DNA of 64,000 nt from Acorus gramineus (GCA_030737835.1 CM060847.1:26336843-26400842), one strand, 5' to 3'. Positions 1-10,775 are shown, counted from the stretch's first letter. Numbers and translations are program-made. The notes: generated from the sequence alone by a model not told the origin.

Positions 1-314
1 TTTTTGAAAAGCTGAAAAGCTAAAATCGTGCAGTCAAACGAAACAACTTTATTCAGAATCAGAAACTAGATTCCTTTTAATTTTTTCATTGAAATCCGTA
101 TTTTGAAAAACTCAAAAACATTGTTTTTTTTGTTAGAATTGATTTTTTGAATTGAAAATCAATTTTTTTTTGTCAAACATCAACTATTTTGAAATATTAA
201 TTTTTAAATTAAAAAAAAAACATCATAATGAAAACAAAAATATAAAATTATCTTAAAAGACAACTTGATTGTAAAAGGTATTTTTCAATCAACGTTTTCA
301 CACAAATCATTTGA
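1..314. other. AT-rich non-coding flank
   Basis: Poly-A and poly-T rich sequence with no coding signal or recognisable repeat. It ends where the first duplicated gene fragment begins. Confidence 0.5.
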
Positions 315-750
315 CAAAACGCAGTCACAGCAGCACAGATTATGAATGGCTGGACAAAATGCAGGAAAAAAAAAAAAAAAAACAAACAGAAAACATCGCC
401 GCTGTTGAAACCCAAATGGAATGACCTATCATTTGTGTCCGCTTTCAAGGAAATTTCGGGAACCCGTCGCCTAGTCATAAAATGATAAAAGTCCATTTTC
501 TAATGACGCAAGCGCTTACGTTTTCGCAACCGAGGAAGTTTCGCTGAACCTTCCCTCGTGATTTCTGTATTATATTCTGATTTTTTTATTATTATAACCG
601 TTTTTTTTTTATAACATAGGAAGCTTCGTCGAAACTTCCTTACAAAGTTTTATTATTAGGCGTAACAAAATGCAGCGACAGCAGCTTAGACATTGAAGCC
701 TATGAGCACAGCCACGACATCGCCGCTGTTGAAACCCAAATGGAAAGAGT
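315..750 (+). pseudogene. Duplicated 5' block and N-terminal scraps of the 2399-2800 gene
   Basis: This block is a partial copy of the region just upstream of, and including the start of, the gene at 2399-2800. The sequence from about 436 (GTCCGCTTTCAAGG) to 740 is nearly identical to 2114-2450, which is about 25 bp longer because of a small insertion near 2310. The codons for the N-terminal residues SPLLKPKW occur twice here, at about 393-420 and 715-740. Each copy soon breaks off: the first runs into the duplicated upstream sequence, the second into unrelated sequence at about 745. Neither fragment can make the protein. The arrangement is a tandem duplication about 1.67 kb apart that captured promoter, leader and first codons only. 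Confidence 0.75.
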
Positions 751-771
751 AGGGTCGGGAAGAAGTGGTGG

Positions 772-1435
772 TTTTAGATATTTCACCCAAACTTTTTTAT
801 ATTTTTCATTTGTAAATCAAATACTTGACCGTGAATCATTTGATCAGTAATCTAAATTTCATCATAATGTTTGATTTGCTAATGAATTTTTGCAAAGAAT
901 TAATTTCCCATGTGTGAGACTATTGTGTTAAATCCTTTCGTTAAGACGGTTTGTCGTATATTTCGAATGAGCTGTAGAACAAAGCAGCCGAATGTGTAGT
1001 TATGGATGCCGGCATTCGTTGCACTCTTCAACTCCATCGTTGCCGTCTACAGCATCCGCGATGACATATGGACGGTCGTTCTCAACGTCACCGCCAACGT
1101 TGCCCTCTCCCTCTTCTGGATGATCCACGAGCACCAAAAAGCTTCGTCTGAATCTACATCTAGGCGAACTGCGGATATCTCAGTGACCGAAACGTTGTTA
1201 CCTTGAAAGAGCGTTTGGAAACGCCCTCTTTGTCGGGCGCTGTCGCTGCCGGGGGATCATTGGCCTCCCCACATCGGAGGCGTCCATGCAGGACGCGGCT
1301 CTCTCCGCTTACGCGGTTGCGCTTTACGTGGTATTTGTTCTGAGCAACACCATAGCCTTGTTCAGTGTCAAATTCCCCACCGACGTCGCTGGCTTTTAGA
1401 AGGTTTGACTTCGCCGTAGCTGATCAGAAGCCCTG
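772..1435 (+). pseudogene. Chimeric pseudogene of the small membrane-protein family
   Basis: The first part (772-983) matches the upstream DNA of the 10123-10662 gene (9535-9746). It then jumps straight to a point inside that gene's coding region (AGCAGCCGAATGTG), so about 400 bp including the start codon is missing. Coding similarity runs from about 985 to 1400 and includes the family core NSIVAVYSIRDDIWTV. It is broken by a TAG before the core, a TGA after VTETLLP, and a frameshift in the third membrane segment. At about 1400 the similarity switches to the 3' end of the other paralogue (CTTCGCCGTAGCTGATCAGAAG matches the end of the 2399-2800 gene). It is therefore a dead fusion of two paralogues. 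Seen directly; no function is expected. Confidence 0.85.
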
Positions 1436-1885
1436 ATGCTATTGAGATTGTGTATAACTTTTGATGTCACGGAAAGAAAACGAAGGTATCAAGTTTTGAT
1501 CGATCATCTCAACTAGGGGATCTCGGATCTCGGGATTTTCCGGCCTATAATAATTATAATATAAAAAAGTAAAAATAATCTATTGTTCAATTATTGGTTT
1601 TATTGTTGGCTGATGTCAGATTAATGAAATGACTTGACTCGGATCACTAACTGGTCGGGTTTAATTCGATTGATCCCAATCCAAAGTTTCAGTTATTTAA
1701 TCATAATTCTATCCAATCTAATTTAACCTTATAATTCTAACTCAAACTTAACCCACTTAACCCGTAATAATCCGAATCAATATGTGAAACTGGATTTTCA
1801 AAACTAATTTTTAATAAATTAAAAAACATACGTTTCTTTTATATTTTCATGGGCTCCTATTATTTTCTATTCCAATCGGGTCTTA

Positions 1886-2094
1886 GGGTGCGTTTGGTTG
1901 TGCGATTGCAAAACTGATTCTGCAGGAATCTGCGATTGCAAACTGATTCCGCAGGAAGCTCACTTTCTCAGCTTTCTGAAATCGCAGCTTTTGGGCACTA
2001 TTTGCCTAAAATCTGGGTGCAGAAAGCTGCCACAGTAACACTGTTTGGTTGCACGATTGTAAACGCAGCAGCAATCACGCAACCAAACGCACCC
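1886..2094. mobile_element. Tourist-like MITE (PIF/Harbinger type), 209 bp
   Basis: Both ends carry the same terminal inverted repeat: left GGGTGCGTTTGGTTGTGC, right (reverse complement) GGGTGCGTTTGGTTGCGT. The element is flanked by TTA at 1883-1885 and 2095-2097, the 3-bp target duplication typical of PIF/Harbinger MITEs. It has no coding capacity. It sits just upstream of the duplicated promoter block of the gene at 2399. Confidence 0.85.
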
Positions 2095-2113
2095 TTAAAG
2101 ATTTCAGGTCTCG

Positions 2114-2398
2114 GTAGATGTCCGCTTTCAAGGAAATTCCCGGAACCCGTCGCCTAGTCATAAAAGTCCATTTTCTAATGACGCAAGCGCTTACGTTTTC
2201 GCAACCGAGGAAGTTTCGCTGAACCTTCCCTCGTGATTTCTGTATTATATTCTGATTTTTTTATTATTATAACCGAATTTTTTTTATAACATAGGAAGCT
2301 TCGTCGAAACTTCCTCAAAAAGTTTTGTTCTTACAAAGTTTTATTATTACATTTAGGCGTAACAAAATGCAGCGACAGCAGCTTAGACATTGAAGACT
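2114..2398 (+). promoter_or_regulatory. Upstream and leader region of the 2399 gene (duplicated block, second copy)
   Basis: About 285 bp directly upstream of the start codon is shared with 436-695. Its preservation in both places suggests a fairly recent duplication. It should contain the 5' leader and perhaps the core promoter, but I see no convincing TATA box at the expected distance, so the promoter role is inferred from position only. Confidence 0.4.
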
Positions 2399-2800
2399 AT
2401 GAGCACAGCCACGACATCGCCGCTGTTGAAACCCAAATGGAATGACCTATCATTTGTGTCGTTCCTCGGCTCAGGCTCACTCGCCGTCAACTCCATCATC
2501 GCCGCATATCGTTCCCGCGACGATATCCCAACCGTTCTTTTCATCGTCATCTCGAACGCGGTCATTTTCTCCCTCTTATGGAGCATCCATGCCCATGAAA
2601 GGGCTCTTAGAGGATCAACGCAGAAAAAGTGGTACAAGATCTTTATCTGGTCTCTTGCAGCCCTTTTGAATGTGGGTTTCGCTTGGAAGGTGACGCAGGT
2701 GTTGCCCCTGTTGATGTCGTCTGTTTTGTGGGTTCTGGTTGCCGCGTGTACTGTTGGTACCTTTTATCTGTACTTCGTCGTAGCTGATCGGAAGTCTTGA
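2399..2800 (+). CDS. Small four-pass membrane protein, plant family of unknown function
   Basis: A single uninterrupted frame of 133 residues from ATG at 2399. The frame is open slightly upstream but has no earlier ATG. Hydrophobic segments lie at about residues 17-37, 43-63, 81-97 and 104-127, and the C-terminus ends in the polar stretch ADRKS, so a four-pass membrane protein with short loops is likely. The central motif NSIIAAYRSRDDIPTV followed by WSIHAH is shared with the gene at 10123 and the pseudogene at about 1000. From memory it resembles a group of roughly 110-150 residue plant membrane proteins annotated only as a domain of unknown function (possibly DUF6490; unchecked). No intron is seen. 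Its 3' flank (about 2801-3060) is partly repeated after both other copies. Real and probably expressible, but its function is unknown. Confidence 0.8.
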   Translation: MSTATTSPLLKPKWNDLSFVSFLGSGSLAVNSIIAAYRSRDDIPTVLFIVISNAVIFSLLWSIHAHERALRGSTQKKWYKIFIWSLAALLNVGFAWKVTQVLPLLMSSVLWVLVAACTVGTFYLYFVVADRKS

Positions 2801-4420
2801 TCAAAACAAAACGAAGGTATCATCAGGCTTGGATAGATCATCTCAACTGGTGGATCTCAATATGATGAAGAACGCCTAGCTTGCAGAGGCATTGGTTTCT
2901 GGGAGCTGCTGCGGGATTCGCCGGCCTAGAACAAAGGCGTTATTTTTCCCTTGCTTTGTACATCCAGTTCAGGTGTATCTGTTTTGAACAGAGACATGAG
3001 TTTATATCGGATCTTTACATGTTTTATATAAATGGCTTGTTTTATTAAAAGAGTGATTTTCTGCTTCTTGTAACAAACTTTTTCAGTGTTTGGTTGTCGA
3101 AGATGGATGATACTTTTTTGAGTTTTTTTTTTTTTTCTCTCTCTGCGTGAGTACCATTTAAAAACATTATTTATTTTTATATTTTAAATAGCTTATTTAT
3201 TTTTATATTATTAAAATATATAGAGTTTACTCATATTTATCATTCCAAATAATTTTTATTTAAATTTCCATTAAAAACGTTAATTTCGTTTCAAAACTAT
3301 CTTTTTTATTTTATATATTTTATCTTTTCAAACAAATTATTTATAAAACATTAATATAAATATATATAAATGATGAATTTTATTTAAAATTTAAAAATAT
3401 AAAAATTAAATGTACAAATTATTCGCTAGCAAAAATATAATAATTATTAAAGCTTATATTAGTTAAAAATATAATAAAATCATTTTTGATAATCATATAT
3501 ATTATTAAATAATAAATTTTTAAAAAAATCTAGATCTTTATTAATAAAAATGGAAAGAGAGGGTATAAATGAATGACTCACTGTTAATTTGAAAAAACAC
3601 AAAAGATTGAAAAAACACAAAAGATTAATTAAATTATGATGTTTAATTATTGATATTATGACATATCATTATCATCATATCTAGTTTTATTTTAGTTAAA
3701 AAAAGATAAAATAAGAGACATGTTTTTACATTAAAATTTTTTTTAATGTATGAAAATAAATATGTTTTTTTGTGATGATATACATATAAATATCATATTT
3801 TTTTTATGGTATATATGTAAAAAAATCTTATTTTTTATATTGACTTATTTACTTATAGGGGCTAAAATCCAGGCCCTATTAATATTCTTCGTATTCACGA
3901 TCCATGACCTGAATGGTATAAGTCCACAACCCAGATAGCTCATCCAACATGGATATGATCTGTCTAACCTTCTTTACCTGAAGATCAACACAAATCCCAG
4001 TTAATATTTGATATTTAATTATTTGATTAAGAAATTATCAATTACAGATTTTATAAATCTCAATAAGATATATATTAGATTTGAAGCTATCATTACTTGA
4101 TTCTTAAATCATAACAACATATATGGGATTTATTCATATCATTAATTGGTCTACAAAATCCCCAACAACATTTAATTAGGGATATTTAATGATTGATTCT
4201 TAAAAATCTCTAAATATCTCATATATATTTAATCGCTTAAATCAATGATCTTCTCCGGTCCGTTGAATGAGGAGGACGATCCACCATTTATTATACGGCG
4301 CCCATTAAAGTAATATAAATAGGAAATCTGTTTTCCATATTGGTGTATGTGAAAAATATTTTTTTATATAAAATGTTAAATTGTATATTGGCTGACTTGA
4401 ACATCATAAAGTCTTTTGCG
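2801..4420. other. 3' flank, then AT-rich non-coding stretch
   Basis: The first 250 bases are the likely 3' untranslated region of the preceding gene, since parts reappear behind its paralogues. The rest is very AT-rich. It holds a tandem 18-bp duplication (GAAAAAACACAAAAGATT, about 3592-3627) and nothing with coding character. Confidence 0.5.
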
Positions 4421-4547
4421 GGTCACCCCCACCCTATGTCCAACAACGCTCGAGGAGGAGGATCGCTGGTAACAGAGCGGAATCCATCGGAAGAAGTGGT
4501 TAAATAAACCATGTTGGGCTGTAATCTTCTCCAATAAAAATTTTCAT

Positions 4548-4593
4548 GAGAGAGAGAGAGAGAGAGAGAAACAGAGAGAGAGAGAGAGAGAGA
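4548..4593. repeat. (GA)n microsatellite
   Basis: Two runs of GA dinucleotides separated by AACA. They create long Ser/Leu reading frames on the minus strand that are not genes. Confidence 0.9.
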
Positions 4594-4991
4594 AGGGCGG
4601 ATTAGGACGAAGCGGTGGTGGGTGGAGGACATCGCAGCAGCGGTGATGCAGGAACGTTGAAGGAGAGTTAGGGGAGGAGGAGAGGGAGGGAGGGAAAAAG
4701 ATAGAGAGAAAAACGGGGTAGGGCAAGCGGTTATGGTCAAAGGTGGCCAAAAAAAGACGTCAAGACCCAGCCACCATTATCTCTCTCTATCTTAATTTTT
4801 CTCTTTTTCTATCTCTCAAGTCACCTCTGTCTTCTCTTGGCCATTTGAAATGCATAATTTTTTTTGGGTGAAGTGTCCAAATACCCTTGGATCGAACCCT
4901 CCATTTTGTCAATTGACTTAAAAAAAAAAAAATATTTGCCCCTACAGAATTGTCCCCATTTTTTTCACCCCGGTATTTTTGAAGAAAATAT

Positions 4992-5192
4992 AAATAACCC
5001 CCTATAAACTGCTTGAAATCCATATAACCCCCTGGTTTTTCCTAAAATCCATATAACCCCTTAAAAACACATTTGTAAATCTTCCATTGATAGATGAAGA
5101 ATATTTACATAGGTGTTTTTAGGGGGTTATATGGACTTTAGGAAAAGTTTGGAGGTTATACAGATTTCAGGCACTTTATAGGTTGGTTATTT
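4992..5192. repeat. Foldback (MITE-like) inverted repeat
   Basis: Two arms of about 80 bp are near-perfect inverted copies around a 40-bp centre: left AAATAACCCCCTATAAACTG, right end reading back as AAATAACCAACCTATAAAGT. Both arms contain CCATATAACCCC. No clear target duplication. It lies inside the left part of the possible TIR element. Confidence 0.7.
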
Positions 5193-6187
5193 AGATTTTT
5201 TCTTTTTTTTTAATACCCACACTACCCCTTCATGAAAGACAAAAAAAATCACATTCCCCTTCTTCTTCCTCTTTCTTCTTCCTCCCCCTAACAAGCCTCT
5301 TCTTCTTTCCCGCTCCGCTGACACTCTTGCCGCAATACACGACATCGATCATCTTCACACCGTCGTTGTTCACCTCACCGCTCACCGATCTACCGTTCAC
5401 ACCATCGCCGCAACACCTCCTCCTCCTACTAATGTTGTTTCTCCTTCTTCTCTCTCTCTCCCCCCCCCCCTTCTCCCCTTTCTCCTTCTATCCCTTCTTC
5501 TCCTTTTTCTCTCCCTTTTCTTTATGTCCCTTCTTCTCCTCCTCTTTCCCCTTTCAGCCACTTCTCCTCCTCTTTTCCCCCTAATCCTTCTCCATCGGAC
5601 TTGAACAGATGTTCCTCAGCCTCCCCAACAATTATTTTTTAGGTCCACCTAATAATACATTCACTATTAATAAGATATATCATTTTACAAAAATATTTTA
5701 TTATAATCACAAGAATATGTGTACCAATTATAATAACTAACAAAGGTACTTACAAAATGTAAAAATTATGTCTTGCTACAAAAGAATTACAACAATATAA
5801 TCATTGGTACTTCTACGAGGTGCCCCATACAATGGATGTCTGGCATATCCAGCAGATGATAGAATTGAGTCTTTGCAAGGAGAGTTAGATGATGTCTGAC
5901 CATGGCCAATTACAGAAATTATGCATTAAGTTACAGATATTTCATATTTACTTATAGAGAGCATTCAACATATACAAAGATGTCTTACGTATGTACTTTC
6001 GGATTCATTGATTTCTTGAGTTTTCTTCTTGAGCTTTTCATAGATTTTGATGTATTTCATATGATTTTTGAACCCTTGTGTGATAGCCATGCAATCATGA
6101 AGTTTTCAAGATGTTTTACAAATCTTTCATGTCAAAAGTAAGGGGATATTTATATATCATGTTTATAATCATTTAAAGTCTTGTTTA

Positions 6188-6325
6188 TAGGGGTCGTCGG
6201 TTCTAAACATGCTTCTAGACGGTCCTCATAGGGGCTGTCGGTTCTATGTTATGGACAGCCCCCTATGGGAGTCGTCGATCTAGTTCTGGATGGCCCATTA
6301 AGGGCCGTCGGTTTCAGAAAAGTAC
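6188..6325. repeat. Cluster of short GGCCGTCGG-type inverted motifs
   Basis: Four or five variants of GGGGYYGTCGGTT and its inverse (GACAGCCCC, GATGGCCC) occur within 140 bp and could pair into hairpins. Similar motifs are common in subterminal regions of plant DNA transposons, but I cannot assign a family. Confidence 0.5.
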
Positions 6326-6399
6326 GGTACCACCAAGTCCTGTACTGTTTGTGCACTTTGTGATGTAAGCCACACTATTTCAGGTTTGTTAGGTGACTA

Positions 6400-7421
6400 T
6401 AGTTTTTATTGGATTGGTTGCATGTCGTTAGACCGAAGGTGAGTGGGTCTAGTCTCTTGTGTAGTTTTGAAATTATCTATATATGTATATCATATCCGCA
6501 TCATTATTTTGTGTATGGAGCATATGAGTATGCCATCATGATAGATATGAGGTGGTTATTTTATATGTTGCATAAGATTTTTTGATATTATATTATATTG
6601 TATTGCATGTGGAAGTAGTTGAGGGTGAGTAGTTGATCATGCATGCATCCCAATGTTCTGTGTGACACTGCCTGCGTGACCTCGGTCTGTGTGACTTTGT
6701 CTGTGTGACATTTTCTGCGTGACACCGCTTTGCGTGACCATGGTCCAGTGAGACCTTGTCTGCATGACGTCTATGTGACCTGGCTCTATATGGAGCCCCT
6801 GTGGCTGCGTGCCATGGAAAGTGGGCAAGTGTGTCCGTAGCATTCATATGCATCATGTGGTTTTGAGAAGAGTCTGTATGAGATCATACATCCTTCAAAA
6901 GAGATTTTTATTATGCTATTGTATATTTGGAATAATGTTTTAAGACTTGTTATTTATGCAACAGTTCCTTATGACATCTTTATAAACTCCTTACTTTAAA
7001 GTATATTATTAACGGGACACATAGATCCATTCACTGAGCGTGTAGTTGCTCACCCCTCATTATTTCCCCTTTTCAGATTAAAGGCTTAGAGTGGTGGATC
7101 TCGTGTAGCTGTGGACGAGATCATGTTTTCTAGAAGGCTAGACTTTGCATAGAAGGTGTTGGTCATTTCTTTGGCATATAGAGGACCCATATGTATGATA
7201 GTGTTGATATATTTAATTTCAGTTGTTCCTGATGTATATCCAGTATTTTGAGAACTTGTTTTGGATTTTAGCCTTGATAATTAATTGATGTATAAAGTAT
7301 GGTGAAGTATTCTTATGTTTTCTGGATAAAAAAAAATAGATCTCCAAGATTTTGAGGAATTTAGTTAACGCAACCAGATTTTACGCTTCAAAATGGAGTC
7401 GTGGATTCGGGGGCGTTATAG
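6400..7421 (+). mobile_element. Remnant of a very old LTR (chromovirus type)
   Basis: The piece at 7031-7077 (CACTGAGCGTGTAGTTGCTCA...CTTTTCAG) is the same motif found near the 3' end of the giant LTRs further right. About 340 bp further on, GATTCGGGGGCGTTA resembles their GGGGCGTGACA terminus. At about 6444 a GGTGAGTGGGTC sequence resembles their conserved internal block. Everything else has diverged beyond recognition and the 5' boundary is unknown. Confidence 0.35.
6659..6780. repeat. Degenerate minisatellite, about 15-bp unit
   Basis: Eight or so copies of a unit built on KGYGTGAC (GTGTGAC, GCGTGAC, GCATGAC) are spaced 14-16 bp apart. The 3n period produces an incidental open frame on the minus strand. 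Confidence 0.7.
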
Positions 7422-8596
7422 TAAGTGCGTTCAATTCAAAGTATACATATTTTCTTAAAGTGTCATTAAATAAATACATCAACTATTTGAACTATGATGG
7501 TCTTTCTATCCTATTGAAATCTGCTATTGTCTCCCCTCTAGTCCACTTCATGTTTTGGGTAAAATCGAACATACTGAAAGGCCTTCAAACTAGGCATTCA
7601 ACGTACTTCAAAAGGAAGAACACGTTCTCCAAGCTATATTAAAGATGCAACAATCAGTCGAACACTTAAATAAAATTAAAGAGACTACAACATTACATAA
7701 ACAATTATAAAAACTAATAATGGAATTAAACTAAGGCCAAACAACTTTATAGAAATATAATGATCAATAACATAAATGTAATATCAATTTACAAATACAT
7801 AAATGTCAATTATAGAAAATTTATAAACAATTACAAAATGTATACCGAAACAACAAAATAACTACCAATGTAATGCCTAATTATAATGGAAACTATGATT
7901 CACATAACAACTACAACGTAAACTAATAAGGTAATGCCCAATATAAACTACTATTTAAATAACAGAAATGTAGCATCATCTACATAACACTACAACAGAA
8001 ACTCCAAAAACTATCATTTACAGAACATAAATATAATATCATCTATGTGTTTAAACTAAGGACAAACAATGTTATTGAAATGTAATGAAGAATTATAGAA
8101 ATGTAATACTAATCTGAAGATATATAAATAACAAATTATAGAATTAACAGATAAAACAAATAAATTTAAATTTACAAATAAAATGAATAAACATCAAAAC
8201 CCAATATTCAAATCAACTTGATCAAGAAGAACCCAAATGGAGGTGAGAGAGAATCAGCAGCAATAGAAGAAGAAGAAAAAGAAGAAGAAGAAGATGTGGA
8301 GGAACTTCAGATGCATTAGCTGAGATCCAAAGCAGCTGTGATTAAGCTGTGAAGATTGAATCCAACCTTCAAAAGACGCTCATCACAAATGCAAGATCTT
8401 GCTCGGCCTCGCCCGCTACACGAATGCCTCTGATTGCTTCTTGTGGGCCCTCAACAGAGGCGACGACGGTAGTGACAAGACGCTCGACAGAGTATCAGGT
8501 GGGGGTAGAGAGTGATTTGGGGGGAGAGGGTTTTGGGGGAAAGTTTTTAAGGTTTTAGAAGAAAAATAAAGTGGAGAGGGTAGTTCAGATAATAAA
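7422..8596. other. AT-rich spacer without genes
   Basis: 7640-8200 consists of loosely repeated phrases such as ACATAAATGTAATATCA with no coding sense. 8220-8600 is purine-rich and resembles an untranslated or promoter region, but no gene could be supported. Confidence 0.4.
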
Positions 8597-8722
8597 ATGT
8601 GATGTGGTATGGGTGAGGGGTACAAAAAAAGGGGACAGCTCTTTAGGGGCAATTTTTTTTTTTCAAAGTTGACACAAAAAATGGAAGGGTCGGTCCAGGG
8701 GTATTTCGGCAATTGACCTTAT

Positions 8723-9534
8723 TTTTTAAATTCAAAATGCAAAAATAATGTTTTAAAATGTGAATCATTTTAGGAGTTATTCAACCGTGGAATCTAAAAC
8801 CGTTATATTATTGTTTAATTTAAAAAAAGCAGACCAAAATTCGTACCAGATGAAAATTCAATCAATTGAATCAGGTTTTAAAACATTGTTTGTAAGTTAA
8901 ATGATATGGCCCATTTCATGCCGTTTCACAATAGTGACTAAATACCCTATGCCCCTATGCCCCCGTTTAGTTCGTGTCATTCTGGTATGGATTTTGATTC
9001 CATGTGAGATTATCAGGAAAGTGTGTAAAATTCAGTGTTTGGTTAGTGATAATCTTGATGGTAATTGTGAAGTCCATTGGATTTATATGCAAAGCATGTG
9101 AAAAAATAGAATGAAATCAAATTCTCACACTTTTTTATGGTAATCTCCAAATCCACCAGGATTTTTAAATTAGATGGTTGTTATACTCTTTATAAATTAA
9201 TTAATTACTATCTACATCATTTCTAAAATAAAACGCCTCTTTTTTTTTTATTCAATGCCTCCTCTCTTTTTTTCCTCTCTTGTTGGATGGCTTATTCCCT
9301 CTACAAGATTTAGAATCTCTATCGAACATGTGGTGTGATTCAACTACATATGAATTTTTAAAAAAAATTTATTTAATTTTTTAAAGGTAACATAATTTTG
9401 CTTTTTTTTTTATTAATTGGTTATTTTATTTATTTTTATTTGTTAAATATTTATAAAAATATTACTCATCTTTTCATGATTGTGATATAAGTAAAGAAAT
9501 TACTTTTGCAAGCATATGTATATTAGTAATGGTT
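8723..9534. other. AT-rich spacer
   Basis: No coding region. A stretch at about 8960-9180 begins CCCGTTTAGTTCG, a phrase typical of plant MITE ends, but I could not find a convincing second inverted end. Confidence 0.4.
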
Positions 9535-9746
9535 TTTAGATATTTCAATCAAATTCTTTTATCATTTTTCATTTGTACTAAATCAAATATTTGATCGAGA
9601 ATCATTTTATCAGGCATTCAAATTTCATCAGAATGTTTGGTTTGCCAGTAAATTTTTACAGAGAATTAATTTTCCATGTGTGAGACTTTTGTGTTAAATC
9701 CTTTCGTCGGACGGTTTGTCGTATATTTCGAATGAGTTGTAGAACA
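9535..9746 (+). repeat. Upstream DNA of the 10123 gene, copied at 772-983
   Basis: The segments share long identical runs such as TGGTTTGTCGTATATTTCGAATGAG-type sequence (at about 9712-9738 and 949-975). In the 772 copy this DNA is joined directly to coding sequence, so about 410 bp was deleted there or inserted here. Confidence 0.75.
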
Positions 9747-9836
9747 ATATCACGGTCGCGTCGTGCGTCTCCCTGGTTGGCTGCTTGGGACTAGTTTTCT
9801 TTGTAGTGAACCCCCTGGCTTTCATGTCGTTGATTT
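9747..9836 (+). pseudogene. Possible C-terminal fragment of a third paralogue
   Basis: The frame reads a hydrophobic stretch (VSLVGCLGLVFFVVNPLAF) followed by SLIY and two stops. It has the character of a last membrane segment of this protein family and lies between the duplicated upstream block and the 10123 gene. Too short to prove homology. Confidence 0.25.
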
Positions 9837-9886
9837 ATTAATAGGTTTTTAAACCACCCACTTTCAAAAATATACACATCATTGGT

Positions 9887-9897
9887 TAATATAAATA
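9887..9897 (+). promoter_or_regulatory. Candidate TATA element
   Basis: AATATAAATATGC lies about 230 bp upstream of the ATG at 10123, a plausible distance for a plant core promoter with a leader. Placement and motif only. Confidence 0.3.
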
Positions 9898-10122
9898 TGC
9901 TCACACTATCTTTAATTTTTCATATATCATAGTCAGTTCCAGTTGGATACTGGAGGACGGGCTTGATCTTCAAGCAATCTCGCATTGCATTCGTATGAAA
10001 ATCAGTCCTCACTATCTGACACGTGGACGTCGAAGCTTCCTGGAAACATCCCTCGGTCAATAAAAAAACCCAACTCTTCACAAGCACGAGTACAACAAAC
10101 AAACAGTCTTTCGACTCCGAAA

Positions 10123-10662
10123 ATGGAGACCGATCTGAAGCAAAAGGCACCAACAAAGCAGCCGAATGTGCAGTTATGGTCATGGATGCCGGCATTCGTT
10201 GCACTCTTCAACTCGATTGTTGCTGTCTACCGCATCCGCGATGACATCTGGACGGTCGTTCTCATCGTCACCGCCAACGTTGCCCTCTCCCTCTTCTGGA
10301 TTATCCACGCGCACCAAAAAGCTTCGTCTGAATCTATATCTAGGCCAACTACGAATCTCTCAGTAACCGAAACGTTGTTACCGAGAAAGAGCGTTTGGAA
10401 AAGCCTTCTTTGTTGGGCGCTGGTCTCTGCGGGGGGGATCATTGGCCTCCCCACGTGGGAGGCGTCGACGCAGGATGTGGCTCTCTCCGCTTACGCGGTT
10501 GTGCTTTACGTGGTATTTGTTCTGAGCAACACCATAGCCTTGTTCAGTGTCAAATTCCCCACCGCCGTCGCTGGCTGTAGATGGTTGGGGTGGTCCGTGG
10601 TGGTCTCCGCTGCGGTCTCCATCACTCTCGGTGTTTATGTAGCACTAATGGCTACAATATGA
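10123..10662 (+). CDS. Multi-pass membrane protein, longer paralogue of the 2399 gene
   Basis: 179 residues from the ATG in GAAAATGGAGACC. The frame is open upstream to 9985, but this is the first ATG and it follows a plausible leader. A polar N-terminus of about 18 residues is followed by hydrophobic segments at about 21-37, 42-62, 93-110, 117-143 and 155-176. The family core NSIVAVYRIRDDIWTV...WIIHAH (residues 30-64) aligns with the 133-residue paralogue at 2399. A longer hydrophilic loop (65-90) and an extra C-terminal membrane pair distinguish it. No intron or break is seen. Role unknown; a membrane location is inferred from hydrophobicity. A broken copy lies at 772-1435. Confidence 0.8.
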   Translation: METDLKQKAPTKQPNVQLWSWMPAFVALFNSIVAVYRIRDDIWTVVLIVTANVALSLFWIIHAHQKASSESISRPTTNLSVTETLLPRKSVWKSLLCWALVSAGGIIGLPTWEASTQDVALSAYAVVLYVVFVLSNTIALFSVKFPTAVAGCRWLGWSVVVSAAVSITLGVYVALMATI

Positions 10663-10675
10663 TCAAATGATTGTA

Positions 10676-10775
10676 TTAAACTTTATCTGGTCTGTGGTTG
10701 GCCCTTTTGAATGTGGGTTTTGCTTGGAAGGTGACGCAGGTAGCGTTGTCTTTTACCCTTGCTTTGTACATTAAT
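10676..10775 (+). pseudogene. 3' fragment of the 2399-type paralogue fused behind the 10123 gene
   Basis: CTTTATCTGGTCTGTGG...CCCTTTTGAATGTGGG and GAAGGTGACGCAGG match codons 80-100 of the 2399 gene. Sequence like that gene's 3' flank (CCCTTGCTTTGTACAT) follows. The fragment lies after the stop of the 10123 gene and so may now serve as its 3' untranslated region. Confidence 0.75.

Larger units (their letters stand above)
4868..8722. mobile_element. Possible TIR element, about 3.9 kb, decayed (Mutator-like?)
   Basis: The left end (4868-4980) and the reverse complement of the right end (about 8597-8722) align over roughly 110 bp. They share CCAAATACCC / CGAAATACCC, GACCC...TCCATTTT, a poly-A run, TTGCCCCTA and TGTCCCC in the same order. 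This looks like long terminal inverted repeats. No transposase is recognisable between them. The interior has pyrimidine-rich sequence at 5230-5640, an older LTR-like remnant, and AT-rich sequence at 7640-8330. Target duplications are unclear because both flanks are T-rich. The class is a guess; the inverted similarity is seen. Confidence 0.4.

Noticed and set aside
4423..4750. Ser/Leu/Pro-rich minus-strand frames
   Set aside because: Translations of a GA microsatellite and purine-rich DNA.
5902..6141. 79-residue plus-strand frame, Phe/Ile-rich
   Set aside because: AT-rich translation with no domain, start context or homologue in the window.
6593..6856. His/Arg-rich minus-strand frames
   Set aside because: Produced by the 15-bp minisatellite; no homology.
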